A stretch of DNA of 64,000 nucleotides from Siphonodentalium dalli (GCA_032622095.1 CP136066.1:66598278-66662277), one strand, 5' to 3'. Positions 1 to 11,731 are shown, numbered from the stretch's first letter. Notes: generated by a model from the sequence alone, not told the origin. Numbers and translations are program-made.

Positions 1-193
1 GGAACAGAAAAGAGCGTTCCGTTGTAGTCTACTCCTGATATGGTAGCAAGAAAGAGCGTTTGTCTGATTTCTCGCGAAAAGTTGAAGAATGGCTGTGACT
101 TTGGCAGGTGTTTTTCAGAGAGCATATAAAGCCGGTATACCAATAGTTCGTTTATTTATCGACCTATCCGTCGCTCAAAATTACGTAGTAATG
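1..193 (+). mobile_element. Family A TTAA element, truncated by window start
   Basis: The sequence is nearly identical to 4571-4760, the right half of the complete family-A element at 4402-4795. It carries the two AAAGAGCGTT repeats flanking CCTGATATGG and ends with AAAATTACGTAGTA. After about 193 it departs from the family, so the right TTAA end is lost. The element is non-coding and non-autonomous. Confidence 0.85.
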
Positions 194-1095
194 GATTGAG
201 CCCATTGCTGTTACAGTGGGTCTCCTAAACATATCAAAGTCACTGTTCGTATCTTCCACCCTTTGTAAGAATGGTCCACAGAGACATGGGTCGCATGGCG
301 ACTGGAGATAGGAAAAGGAAGTGTCTCACCCCCAACTTTGATCAAAACGTTGAACAATTGGAAATTTCATTCCTGGCACAAGATTGAAACGTTGATATTT
401 ATAAGTTAAGTGAAACAAGTTGCTTATTTTTCTTTCTGTCAGTCACATGTTTGGATTTGCGTACCTCGAGACGGAGCCATGTTGGAATCACCAACAGTTG
501 GAATGCTTGACTTCCCAGTTTAAAAATTACAACCCATGTATGAAGGTTGCAATTCGAATTCTCGGAATTTGTGTCTGGATCAAAGAGGAGTGCAATTGAA
601 ATCTCCAAATTAGACGTCCCAGTCTGCATGATACACACCCAATTTATATAAACACCTCAAACTATATATATAAGTAAACCCCCTCACATGTTGTACTGTA
701 TATCTCATTATTATCCATCCCTTAACTAATACTCTTTCTGATTGGGCAAAAGCCGCCACGTGATAATCCGGGGAAAAGTCATATTGGACTCCCGAATGTC
801 ATATTTGACTCCCAAGTGTGATATATCACTTTTTTATCTGGACTGTGACGTCACGAATTAACTATTGCGAAATGAATCGGTGAAATTGTGATGCGCGCGC
901 AGACGTTTCACTTCCGCGTTGAATTCTTTTTTCATTTCCGTGTTTACTGTTCCAAATCATGATTTCTGATGATCAAATAGAGGCTTTAAAGAGAATTAAG
1001 TGCCGACAAATACCAACAATAACCACTAAAGTTGTATTCCCAAAGTTTGGATAAACATACAGATGGATAATAAAAGTGTCATTATGTGGTTAAAA
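194..1095. other. No gene seen; short GTCATATTGGACTC repeats
   Basis: No exon-like open frame is convincing here. The phrase GTCATATTGGACTC occurs near 777 and again at 1096, with a variant near 800. A TGACGTCA octamer lies at 846-853. The stretch is otherwise unremarkable AT-rich intergenic DNA. Confidence 0.5.
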
Positions 1096-1135
1096 GTCAT
1101 ATTGGACTCGACACTGCGTGTCTCGTCCAATATGA
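1096..1135. repeat. Short hairpin with ATATTGGACTCGACAC arms
   Basis: The left arm (GTCATATTGGACTCGACAC) and right arm (GTGTCTCGTCCAATATGAT) are nearly perfect reverse complements around a TGC loop. It is probably the residue of a small foldback element. No flanking duplication was identified. Confidence 0.6.
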
Positions 1136-2805
1136 TTTTTCACCACAACCTGGACTCGTACAAGAAAAACACATATATATATACTGTACACAACATTGTA
1201 TAATAACTTTATAATAATAATCATGAGGTCTCTTCCCAGATAAATTGTACACTTATAATAAAGAATGATGAAGCGAGATCATTTCAACCTGTGTTATAAG
1301 GATGATTTGATAGTTTTTTTTAATTTTTTCAAAATGTAGGCCCATACTAGCTGCGAAGGAATTGCTATAAATTCTTAATTACTTCCTCCTTTATCCGTAC
1401 TAGGGCATGAGGTCGGAGGGTTCCCTATGTCAAATGTCGGGATAGCTTAGGGTGTAATTATAGTCGAAACTGGTGGAAATGTACATAATGTATTAAGGCA
1501 TATTGTCAGATTTTATACGTTATACATGCATACCACACCACTCGCATACCACAGTCACACCTACACAATAACTTAGAAGCAAACATGCAAACATAATATG
1601 AACACACACATAACAAAAATGTCAAAACAATAAAGAAATTCCCGCGTCGCTATCGACGCTGTATGGGCCGTTGTGGTTGGGGTATATGGCGTGAGCCAAT
1701 CAAATTATGTCTAGGATCGGTACTGCATAAATTCTAATGAATTGAATACCAATTAAATGAAACGGAATGTATATGGTCGGTCATAATTAATTAGTTTGCG
1801 AAAACTATTCGAATATAATACAATTAAGCAAGTATATACTGGATCATCCCTCTACACCACAGCCATGCTGTCTCTCAATGATATCATTATACGACCTATT
1901 ATAGAATAATGTGATGTCGCATGGAAGCTATACTTTATGGGGTTATTACGTAAGTTAGAGAAGTTACAGAGCAACAATAATGGTACCTAGTTTGATGAAG
2001 TATAGTTACGACTGCTAATATGGAACTTAACTTCGATTAATTACAGGCTACTTAGAGCAGACATGATTAGATAGAAACTTTTTTAATGGACTGTACAACA
2101 TCGACCAAACACAGTTATTTAAGTATAACACCTACGTTGGAACACGTGGACATGAATTCCAACTACAATGTAAAGTAAAGCATAAATATAAACATGTGCG
2201 GAAGTTCTCATTCTCACAGCGAGTATGTGCTCAATGGAACAATCTACCCCTCATGTAGTTCAATCGCCCACATTAATACATTTAAAAGGAAAAAAATACT
2301 TTCATCTAGCACCAGGAAGGTTCGCACACGACCTCAAGGACTAAATTTGGAATCTGACAATTCCAGTGCGATCCGAAGAAGTAATACCAAACATATTGGA
2401 GATGGATATCATTTTAACTTTATGTATCGTTTTGTATTTCTTCTTTCATTGGTGCACTTGATCATGTGTGTTGAAATTTGACTACTGCTTTTGGTTCTGA
2501 TTTTATGTAGGTTTTCCTGTTGACCAGACCCGGTCCTCTGTTATTTATGACACTTATGCACAGATAAAGATTATTTACAAAACAGAAGGCAATGAATTCC
2601 TTTAATGATCCAAGTATCACATGGGAATCGTGAAAATCCACAAAACATCCGCAAGTAATGCGTCGAAAACGATCATCAAAAACATAGTTGAGGGCGCTAT
2701 TTATGATCTACCGCTTTTGCGCGATGGAAGCATTTGCGCTCTTTATAACGGGCGTTCATTGGCCGACAAAAAATTAAAACGTGTTAAAACTTTCTCTTCT
2801 GAGCA
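1136..2805. other. No gene seen, AT-rich
   Basis: Open frames here are short and do not resemble known domains. One stretch at 2422-2481 reads like a signal peptide (hydrophobic MYRFVFLLSLVHLIMC), but no good splice donor follows it. No repeat was recognised. Confidence 0.4.
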
Positions 2806-2900
2806 GGGGGGGGGGGGTCTGCAAAAAAAATCCGTATATAGGGCCGGGGTGGGTGGGTGGTCCAGACGCCGAAAAAATTGTGCTTGTAAATTTTTTTCCA
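2806..2900 (+). mobile_element. Fragment of CAGGGGTCTG-ended element
   Basis: A poly-G run is followed by GGTCTGCAAAAAAA and a GTATATAGGGCCGGGGTGGG block, identical over about 60 bases to the left end of the element at 4175-4367. The right end is missing. Confidence 0.6.
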
Positions 2901-3195
2901 AAATGGATTTTTTTCAAACAATTTACAAGTACTGACCATGTACTGTTGTTTTAAAGCATGTTAGTACCATGCTTGTTGGTATAGGGCTATATAGGCAGCT
3001 ATAGTGACTCTTTAGCCTCAGATTTAGCAACATTCTGGATTTCACAGGATCCCGGCCCACTTCACAGTGGACCAGATTACGCGTTCAACAGTGATTATCA
3101 GAAAATGCAGCAAAATATTTGTATATTACATGTACCAATCAGTACCAATAGGCAAAATTAGTAATATTTTGCATATTGTTACAAGTCAATAAAGG

Positions 3196-3668
3196 ACAAT
3201 TACTCTGGCGTGCATTGATGGGCAAAACCTGTGATATGTGCATATTCGTTCGCTCATGCTGGTCTATACCCGTACCAAAGAACATCAAAATCTGTTAACC
3301 CATGGTTGAGTTATAATAATGCAAAATGTGTTTGCGGATGGAACGCCGGTAACTCTGGTATGCATTGATAGGCGAAACCTGTGATATGCAGTAATATGTG
3401 CATACATCCTTCCCCTATCGTTCTGGTCTATCACCATACCAAACCACATCAAAATCGACAACCGACACTTAAATTATATTGCAAACTTTGTACGGACTGA
3501 ATTTCATAAAGTCGAACAGGCCCCATAACTCTGATAGGCATTGATGGTCACAACCCGTGATATTATGCATATTCGTTCCCCATTTATGGTCCATCACCAT
3601 GCCATAGGGCATCAAAATATGACAACCGACTCTTGAGTTATAATGCAAAATGTTTGTACGCACGGACG
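3196..3668 (+). repeat. Three tandem copies of a ~160-bp unit
   Basis: The unit (ACTCTGGYRTGCATTGATGG ... GATATG.GCATATTCGTTC ... CATCAAAATC.ACAACC ... TTATAATGCAAAAT) repeats three times with considerable divergence. It ends in ACGCACGGACGGCTCG. A GGACGG-type end also closes the tandem blocks near 41510, 42570 and 52430, so these may belong to one broad class of repeats. Confidence 0.65.
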
Positions 3669-4174
3669 GCTCGAGACGTCAACTATATACCCGCCGACTA
3701 ATATCGGGGGGTATAATAACCATATATCTATGTGTATACCTCACCAAAAATAACTCCCCTCCCCCACCCCACATCGGTGGATAAGACTAAAGAGTTCTTT
3801 TGTCATGCACAAATAATTGTGAAACCCCTGACCTGTTTACCACTATTTACACTGGCCAGTGTTCTCTATCAGAACTCGATATATTAAGGCTATAATGGGG
3901 TCTAGGGCGATTTGTTACATATAGTGTACATACACAATGCTTTATTATTGTTGTTAGATACTGAAAACACCAGGAAACACCTGGAAATACAGTTTATTTT
4001 TCGTTTTTTTTTATCTGTGTTTACCAATTAAGCATGTTATTGCTTGAGTCTTAATGGTACACAGCAAGAGTTTGCACCAAAAAAAGAATAGTGGAATGGG
4101 ATTGAAAGGCAGTTAACACAGTTATTGAAGAACGGCTAAAAAAAACCTCTGAAATTTTGATAAAAACATGAGAC

Positions 4175-4367
4175 AGGGGTCTGCAAAAAAATCCGTATAT
4201 AGGGCCGGGGTGGGTGGGTGGTCCAGAGGCCGGTGGGGGTGGGTCCCCAAAATTTTGGAGGAAAAAAATATTTTTTTTACATAAATGGGGTGGTGGGTCC
4301 CTCGGGGTCGGAAAAAAACTTTTTGGGCCCTATATGTGCAATTTTTTTTCAGACCCCCCCCCCTGTT
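4175..4367 (+). mobile_element. Inverted-repeat element with CAGGGGTCTG ends
   Basis: The left end CAGGGGTCTGC followed by A-runs and GTATATAGGGCC mirrors the right end GGGCCCTATATGTGC, a T-run, and CAGACCCCCCCCCTG. The terminal inverted repeats are about 35 bases, interrupted by homopolymer length changes. The core is G-rich (GGGTGGGTGGGTGG). A CAGGG terminus suggests a hAT-type MITE, but I cannot see a clear 8-bp duplication. Confidence 0.55.
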
Positions 4368-4401
4368 CTGAGAGTCGATATCTGGTCACCAAAACCTCAT
4401 A

Positions 4402-4795
4402 TTAAAGCCACATGGCGGTTTGCGCTCCAAAATACGCATAATATTATTCCGTTTTGAAATTTTCTCAGTATCGAAATAGGTCGATAAATATCTGAATTAC
4501 CTTTCTACGAACATTATATAACCGAAAAAGACGCATTGAAGTAATGAAAAAACAGCCATTTGCACGACATGGAACAGAAAAGAGCGTTCCGTTGTAGTCT
4601 ACTCCTGATATGGTAGCAATAAAGAGCGTTTGTCTGATTTCTCGCGAAAAGTTGAAGAATGGCTGTGACTTTGGAAGGTGTTTTTCAGAGCATATGAAGC
4701 CGGTATACCAATAGTTCGTTTATTTATCGACCTATCCGTCGCTCAAAATTACGTAGTAAAATATTTGGAGGTTCGAATGAGCCATGTCCGTTTAA
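4402..4795 (+). mobile_element. Family A TTAA element, complete
   Basis: It starts TTAAAGCCACATGGCGG and ends GAGCCATGTCCGTTTAA, so it has imperfect inverted ends (ACATGGC core) inside TTAA. It is 394 bp and non-coding. Internally two AAAGAGCGTT repeats lie about 50 bases apart around CCTGATATGG. Other copies are at 12592, 20349, a split one at 21498-22154, and a fragment at position 1. TTAA duplication fits piggyBac-like or Kolobok-like transposases; none is encoded here. Confidence 0.85.
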
Positions 4796-5140
4796 TGGGT
4801 ATGATCTAATTATTTTCTGGTAAAGAAAACAAAACGCTGAGATTGAGTTTTTAACGGGCGTATTTGCTACACGCTAGCGATGCTGTTGCTGGAAGTCATT
4901 CACCAAATGTTTAGTCTGTTGGGTTACCCTGGTTACCCTGTTTCAATGTATCTATCTGACTGGTCTATAACTCATATTGTTCACAAGGGACATGGACATC
5001 ATAAAACAAATTAATATGAAGGGCGGTTAATCCAAGGCTGTTATATTCTATGCATTTGTTACTTTTATCTTGACATTTGCAAACTGCCGCAAGGTAGACT
5101 GCTCTGGACACCAATAGTGAAGTTTCCACAACTGAAATCC
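4796..5140. other. No feature seen
   Basis: No coding or repeat signal was recognised. Confidence 0.4.
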
Positions 5141-5290
5141 AAGACAGGGGTGCATCTACAGTGGAACCGGGATACGAGCATCCCCTGCTCGTATAGTATG
5201 GGTATGTCACAGACAAGACAGGGGGTGCCTTTACTGTAGGACCGGGATACGAGCATCACCCTGCTCATATAGTATGGGTATCACAAAACA
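5141..5290. repeat. Two-copy tandem duplication, ~75 bp
   Basis: CAAGACAGGGGTGC ... ACCGGGATACGAGCATC ... CTGCTCRTATAGTATGGGTAT occurs twice in direct orientation with small differences. The open frames across it on the minus strand are by-products of the repeat. Confidence 0.6.
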
Positions 5291-5814
5291 ATCGGAGTAT
5301 ATACTCGAAGTGGTCATGGGGATATGTAAGAAATAGAGGATCTCTAATGTATCACAATTATATACGAAATTTATTAACCGATTGCACTGAAGTATAAAGA
5401 ATTTGGACGAGGTTAATAAATTTCGAATATAATTGCGACGAATTTGATATCCATTTTTATCACATAATCACATTTAGCAAGGAAAAATTATCTTGAAACG
5501 GGTGGGATTAAACACAAATTAATATTTATTTATTTATCACAACCAAAGATGAAGCAGAGACACATAGCTTACAAAAATATAATTCCATTTTAAATGTGTC
5601 TTTTCGTGTTAACAATATTGTTCAACCACCCTTATCACCCATGTTTATCTCACAGATAACACTAAATACACAACACAATTTGAATATAAAAATTATATTC
5701 TAATTAACATAATAATAAAGTTCCGGCATTATTTGCATCGATTTCATTGCGCTAATAGTCCAGGAGATATTGGTCGACCTCTGCACCCCCCCCCCCCCCA
5801 TTAACAAGAAAAAA
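5291..5814. other. No gene seen; poly-C tract
   Basis: An AT-rich stretch with a C homopolymer near 5786-5799. Nothing coding was recognised. Confidence 0.4.
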
Positions 5815-6110
5815 AGTGGCCGCAGAGACTCCAGACAAGATGGCGTCCATCATGGCGGCCATTTTTTGTATATGCACCAGGTCTCTTTGGTCGCCGATAT
5901 AGTAAAGATGATATCACATGCGGTCTTGTTTTCCGCTCGATTCGTTATGCTAATATACAATCCTTGCAAATTAGCCAAAAATCCGACACCAGAATCCAAT
6001 ATGGCGACCAAGATGGCCGCCGAAATGTGAAAATATCCTATTTTTCTGACATTTCACCACATGTCGTTGGTCTCTGTGGGACAATATTGGTATGACGGCG
6101 TAATGTTATA
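5815..6110 (+). repeat. Diverged ATGGCGGCC-rich repeat
   Basis: Phrases such as CAAGATGGCGTCCATCATGG, ATGGCGGCCATTTTTTG and ACCAAGATGGCCGCC recur here and again in more diverged form at 28590-30290. It has the look of an old, low-copy tandem family. No coding capacity. Confidence 0.5.
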
Positions 6111-6219
6111 CATTTATCGTATAGAAGAGTCATTGTCGAATACATGGAGACCATAATATACATTCATTGTGGGATATTGTTGTCCGATATCACGTTTTCC
6201 CAAATGCCGGTATAATAGA

Positions 6220-8176
6220 GATATTTTCATTTTTCTAGTTGGAGTTATTATCTGATGAGCATCTGTAACTGTAACCGCAAAAACACGTCGCATTTTTAAA
6301 ACGATATCCAAATGTAACTTTGTAACCCTTTTTAACAAGGATGGGTGAAATATTTTCATTTTCTAATTGGAATAATTCTCTAATAATCATTTGTAACTAT
6401 GTAACAAAAAACACGTCGCATTTTTAAAACGACTTCCAAATGTAACTTTGTAACCCTTTTTTTAACAAGGATGAGTGAAATATTTTCATTTTTCTAGTTG
6501 GAGTAATTCTATAATAATCATTTGTAACTATGTAACAAAAAAACACGTCGCATTTTTAAAACGACTTTAAAATGTAACTATGTAACCCTTTTTTGACAAT
6601 GATGGGTAAAATATTTTCATTTTTCTAATTGGAGTTATTCTCCGCTAATCATTTGTAACTGTAACCGCAAAAACACGTCGCATTTTTAAAACGACTTCCA
6701 AATGTAACTTTGTAACCCTATTGTAACAAGGATGGGTGAAATATTTAAATTTTTCTAGTTGGAGTTACTCTCTGCTATTCATTTGTAACTGTAACCGCAA
6801 AAACACGTCGCATTTTTAAAACGACTTCCAAATGTAAATTTGTAACCCCTTTTCAACAAGGATGGGTGAAATATTTTCATTTTTCTAGTTGGAGTAATTC
6901 TCTAATAATCATTTGTAACTAACTATGTAACAAAAAACACGTCGCATTTTTAAAACGACTTCCAAATGTAACTTTTTAACCCTTTTCTAACAAGGATGGG
7001 TGAAATATTTTCATTTTTCTAGTTGGAGTAATTCTATAATCATTTGTAACTAACTATGTAACAAAAAACACGTCGCATTTTTAAATCGACTTCCAAATGT
7101 AACTTTGTAACCCTTTTCTAACAAGGATGGGTGAAATATTTTCATTTTTCTAGATGGAGATATTCTCTGCTAATCATTTGTAACTGTAACCGCAAAAACA
7201 CGGCGCATTTTTAAAACGACTACCAAAATGTAACTTTGTAACCCTTTTTTGACAAGGATGGGTGAAATAGTTTCATTTTTCTAGTTGGAGATATTCTCTG
7301 CTAATCATTTGTAACTGTAACCGCAAAAACACGTCGCATTTTTAAAACGACTTCCAAATGTAACTTTGTAACCCTTTTCTAACAAGGATGGGTGAAATAT
7401 TTTCATTTTTCTAGATGGAGATATTCTCTACTAATCATTTGTAACTGTAACCGCAAAAACACGTCGCATTTTTAAAACGACTTCAAATGTAACTTTGTAA
7501 CCCTTTTTTAACAAGGATGGGTGAAATATTTTCATTTTTCTAGTTGGGAGTTATTCTCTGATAATCATTTGTAACTGTAACCGCAAAACACGTCGCATTT
7601 TTAAAACGATATCCAAATGTAACTTTGTAACCCATTAAGGATGGGTGAAATATTTTCATTTTTCTAGTTGGAGTTACTCTCTGCTAATCATTTGTAACTG
7701 TAACCGCAAAAACACGTCGCATTTTAAAAACGACTTCCAAATGTTACTTTGTAACTCTTTTTTAACAAGGATGGGTGAAATAGTTTCATTTTTCTAGTTG
7801 GAGTTATTCTCTGCTAATCATTTGTAATTGTAACCGCAAAAACACGTCGCATTTTTAAAACGACTTCCAAATGTAACTTTGTAACCCTTTTTTTTAACAA
7901 GGATGGGTGAAATATTTTCATTTTTCTAATTGGAGTTACTCTCTGCTAATCGTTTGCAACTGTAACCGCAAAAACACGTCGCATTTTAAAAACGACTTCC
8001 AAATGTAACTTTGTAACCCTTTTTTTAACAAGGATGGGTGAAATATTTTCATTTTTCTAGTTGGAGTTATTCTCTGCTAATCATTTGTAAATGTAACCCC
8101 AAAAACACGTCGCATTTTTAAAACGACTTCCAAATGTAACTTTGTAACAAGGATGGGTGAAATATTTTCATTTTGA
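6220..8176 (+). repeat. Satellite array, ~15 units of about 130 bp
   Basis: The phrase ACACGTCGCATTTTTAAAAC recurs 15 times (near 6282, 6410, 6542, 6671, 6804, 6937, 7067, 7198, 7329, 7459, 7588, 7713, 7844, 7974, 8104), a mean spacing of 130 bases. Each unit also contains ATTTTCATTTTTCTAGTTGG, GTAACTGTAACCGCAAAAAC (or GTAACTATGTAACAAAAAAC), GTAACTTTGTAACCC and AAGGATGGGTGAAAT. The two sub-variants of the GTAAC segment are interspersed. There is no open frame through the array. Confidence 0.95.
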
Positions 8177-8344
8177 CCTCTGTAAACGGGTTACAAATGC
8201 ATAACGTATATTTCGTGCACCAAATCTGGACAAATCTAGACATGGACACAGGTCCCTAAATATAAGCTACGGAACCGGTGTTATAAGTCAGTTCATAGAT
8301 TCACATATATGCTGGTAGGCAATGGACTGATCCATATATATATA

Positions 8345-8505
8345 GGAGACACATGGACCACAGGCCCTACGGGGGGATGTCGGTTGATACGGTCCCTGGC
8401 TCTTACGGACCCTGGCCAATACGGACCACCGGCTGATACTGACCCTGGTTCTTACAGACCCCCTGCTTATACGGACCCTGGCTGATACGGACCTCAGTTT
8501 TATTT
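8345..8505 (+). repeat. Left arm of inverted-repeat block, ~20-bp units
   Basis: About seven imperfect units resembling CTGATACGGACCCTGG follow GGACCACAGGCCCTACGGGG. The arrangement is the reverse complement of 9905-10030. The two arms enclose about 1.4 kb, including the exon-like stretch at 8520-8633. Confidence 0.7.
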
Positions 8506-8519
8506 ATATTATTCTTTAC

Positions 8520-8633
8520 CTGCAGGCAGTAATCCTCACTGACGAGTAGTCTGTCCATAAGAACATCAACTTCCCGGTCGCCGTCCTCGTTTTCCTCTCC
8601 TATATATCGCCGACGCATCTTCCCTTCAGAAAC
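8520..8633 (-). CDS. Candidate coding exon, unknown product
   Basis: On the minus strand a 114-base stretch is bounded by an acceptor (CTGAATCAG at the upstream side) and a strong donor (CTGCAG followed by GTAAAG). It encodes 38 residues in phase 0/0, including an acidic run (GEENEDGDREVDVLMDRLL) preceded by a basic MRRRY. It belongs to no family I recognise. It sits between two inverted arrays of 20-bp units, so it might be captured sequence or an exon of a gene whose other exons are outside or too short to see. The flanking DNA holds no convincing partner exon. Confidence 0.35.
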
Positions 8634-9904
8634 CTGATTCAGATCACCACAGGAATTATAAATGAAATTACAAAAATGTCAATTTATAATCAAATATAAA
8701 TAATACTGGAACATTCAGGTTCAATGCAGCCAATAACCCCCTGAAAAGCCGACTGATAAATCCACATGAAGTACAGTAAGACATTGTGGAATTAAAAATG
8801 AATTATGCCAGTCAGGCAAGTTTGGAGTTTGGGATGATACGCGGGAAGATTTGAAAGGGCCGCCGGCCCTCTCATACAACCCACTTTTGAATGTTGTAAT
8901 TCCGCTGAAGAGCGTTTGTAGGGTTTGCTTTAATAGACAGTCAAGCTTCCCAAGTTTCGTTAACTTCTCACGGGTTCTTGATGGGACGATATTCACGTGA
9001 AACGATTCTGGTAGATAAGAGATATGGGGACAATGCTTTGCTTCCAATCGAAGGAAAGTTATGTACCAACATTTCAATAACATATAGATTTTTAAATTTT
9101 TACCATTTGGGCGTTCCTTGTGACAAAGATAACACAATCATTCCTGAATATTTCATGCAGACACTTATTTTCTTCGGATAGATAGGAAAAACCAAAGACC
9201 GCTACTATGACCAAATATATCAGGAACACTTAGCCAGATTTTGTATCGATACTGACAGCGTCTGGTTTTTTTTCTTCTATTAGATGGATCAGCTTGCAAC
9301 GTCATGTTTATCAGGTGTAAAGTAACACTGTTTAATATTGAATTACACATAAGAGCGTTATACAAAATCCCCCTATAGTGTCTTCGTTTCTTTTCTTTTG
9401 AATTGGATACGCATGCGAACATTTAGGTACTACCAGTTGAATTGCAGTCGGGAAGCACACATTGATCGACACAACATTCATTTTGACAATAGAGCGTTAC
9501 TTTACGTCCCATCCTAGTGACTTCTGAATAATAATGCTTCCAGTACAACCTACATCTTAACCAGTATCGGCAATTCCAGACGGAGAATGAAATTTGTGAG
9601 AAAAATTTAACGCATAAATATGTGAATTCCTTCGTGATTTCTAGTGTATGTTCTTTAAATATAAATATCGGAAGATTTTTTTGCAAAAAATGACAACTTT
9701 TGTTTTCTTTGTATTAACTTCGAGTTTCCATGCATCTGAATAGTCTGTGTCAGAACATCACCGAAATGATCACAGTTATACCTTGTGATAAGACAATCAT
9801 AAGTAGATGTTAATTTGAATTAATAAATATACTGTAGAACTGGAAAGTAAAAATTCAAGCATGAGTTTAGAAAAGTAAAACATAATCAAAATTGCATATG
9901 TTAA
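8634..9904. other. No firm gene; cysteine-rich minus-strand frame
   Basis: The longest open frame here is on the minus strand (about 9137-8721) and looks non-coding. Another minus-strand frame (9686-9423) ends in a cysteine-rich stretch (residues reading CQNECCVDQCVLPDC) followed by a possible GTAGTA donor. It could be an exon but has no recognisable domain or clear acceptor. I leave it uncalled. Confidence 0.3.
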
Positions 9905-10030
9905 TTGAGGTCCGTATGAGCCGGGGTCCGTAAGAGCCAGGGTCCGTATCAGCCGGTGGTCCGTATGAGCCAGGGTCCGTACGAGCCAGGGTCCGTATCA
10001 GCCGCATACCCTACGGGTAAGTCATGGACC
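9905..10030 (-). repeat. Right arm of inverted-repeat block
   Basis: Units of the form GGTCCGTATGAGCCAGG repeat about six times and run into CGCATACCCTACGGGTAAG, the reverse complement of the left arm at 8345-8505. Weaker related phrases (CGGACCCAGGCTCATA) continue to about 10200. Confidence 0.7.
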
Positions 10031-10517
10031 AAAATGCATGTACATGGATCCATGTCTCTATATGCATACCGTATACGAACGCCCGTTTTCAGCCATTCGA
10101 CCAACGCCCTATAAGATGGAGGTCCCTATAGATACACGTAGATGGTGTGCACCGCAATAACTTGGCTACGGACCCAGGCTCATATTGGTAGGAAATTGAG
10201 ACGGGCACTACGGACAGCCCATGTATCCAGGCTGAGTTAGTTATGACCTTATTACCAGGCATTTATATCTAAGACATGAACCCATCCCATGAAGGTACAT
10301 CTTACATGACTATCTAGGTTATAATCACAGTCACGCATGGACCCACGTGAACACCACATGTAGTGCAATTACACAGGTGCCTATAGTTATGAACTCATGA
10401 CATGCACCCAGGTCTATAAAGCAAATCCATAGAATCAGCCCTAAATAGTATATCATCGGTCCAGGCCCCTTTATATGACACGGAGACAGCAGTTAAGACA
10501 CGCCATTGGATGCAGTT
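10031..10517. other. No gene seen
   Basis: Fragments such as ATGGATCCATGTCTCTATA mirror 8340-8350, hinting that the inverted block once extended further. Nothing else was recognised. Confidence 0.35.
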
Positions 10518-11085
10518 CCCAAATTCAACAAACACAAAGACCATATCTAATAAAAAGATATGGGTATGTGTACTGAATACTGTACAGAATGATGAACAAT
10601 AAAGATATACTCACATTTCTTCAGTGTTATTCAGATTTTTGGCTTGGAAGCAGTTATTTACAGATGGTAGATTTCATTGCTCAGTAAAGCTATTTTGGAA
10701 CTGAATTTGATGGGTCAAGTTAATGTTCACTCAAGCCAGTTGGGATTATGACCAGCGGGTGCTGACCCATGAGAATATTACATCCTGATTGGTGATCTAG
10801 TTTCTGGGCTATGGGGTACCCCCGATTGAGGATTACACAGTTCTTTTGTCAAGAGATTCCCAACACACCACTGTCCACAGATATTAACACTTAACTGTGA
10901 CCTCACAACAAGCGATGTCAGGCAAGTTACTCAATAATTTGTAAATAATTGGTTCTTAGTAATGTTATCAAAGAATGCTTGATAAATATGAATATAATTT
11001 TATTGTTCATCATTCTTCACAGTGTTCAGTACACATTGCCATATTTTTTCCTTAGATATGTACTTTGTGTTTGTTGATTTTGGGT
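10518..11085. mobile_element. Element with ~80-bp inverted ends
   Basis: The left end contains TCAACAAACACAAAG, then ATATCTAATAAAAAGATATG, TGTGTACTGAA and GAATGATGAACAATAAA. All recur in reverse complement between about 11000 and 11080 with roughly 80-85% similarity. The 400-base core is non-coding. No clear target duplication could be read. Confidence 0.6.
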
Positions 11086-11308
11086 TCGAAAAAATAAATT
11101 TTAAAAACCTCTATAAATTTCACATTTAGTATTTCACCACATATTCCACCACGAATTATACTCTTAAAATTTTGCATTCATGGGTTTGGTTACTGTGATT
11201 ACTAATAAAAGTAAACATAAACCTTTATTTTGACTCCATCAGATTTAGGGTAAATTGGGTTAGCAAAGTCCTTAAGTCCGAGATGTGATATGATATGATA
11301 ATATCATA

Positions 11309-11731
11309 TCAGAAGTACAAATGATCAGCAACATACATCGAAGTGTGTAACACATCATTCATAGAAGATGAGTCGATCCATTGCACCATTTCATCTATCA
11401 ATGGTAAAACGTCATAGGTGAGATCATGTTTACAGCCCCTTGCTATATGTATATATATTTGGCTTCCTTCAGCAGCGAAGTCGTCCTGATGACAGACCAT
11501 CAATCCTGAGATTCGACATTTGTATTTATTCCAGGTCTCCATCGGTACATTTGATGTACTATTGTCTCTGTTTTGTGCATCTCTTTGTTTAAATAGTAGA
11601 ATGGACTGGTATCCTATCTGGGAAATTCCAATGGACATACACTTACACGAGCATGTTAATGTGTTAGTTGATACGACACGAAAGTAATCCAGAATACCCT
11701 CTAATCTTCGAGTGTGGTTGTAAAATGTCAA
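11309..11731 (-). CDS. Open frame of 140 codons, unknown; possible exon
   Basis: A minus-strand frame with coding-like codon choice encodes up to 140 residues and ends in TGA at 11309. It includes a cysteine cluster (TCSCKCMSIG) and a run of ordinary globular-looking sequence (CHQDDFAAEGSQIYIHIARG). I do not recognise the family. Its upstream part (11655-11731) lies inside the inverted duplication shared with 20761-21497, where the copy breaks off. It may therefore be a real exon cut by the rearrangement, or the remains of a transposon gene. No clear acceptor is visible. Confidence 0.25.
   Translation of the reverse strand: MTFYNHTRRLEGILDYFRVVSTNTLTCSCKCMSIGISQIGYQSILLFKQRDAQNRDNSTSNVPMETWNKYKCRISGLMVCHQDDFAAEGSQIYIHIARGCKHDLTYDVLPLIDEMVQWIDSSSMNDVLHTSMYVADHLYF

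Noticed and set aside
6220-8176. CRISPR-like array
   Set aside because: Units are about 130 bp and contiguous, with no short repeat/unique spacer alternation, and the genome is eukaryotic.
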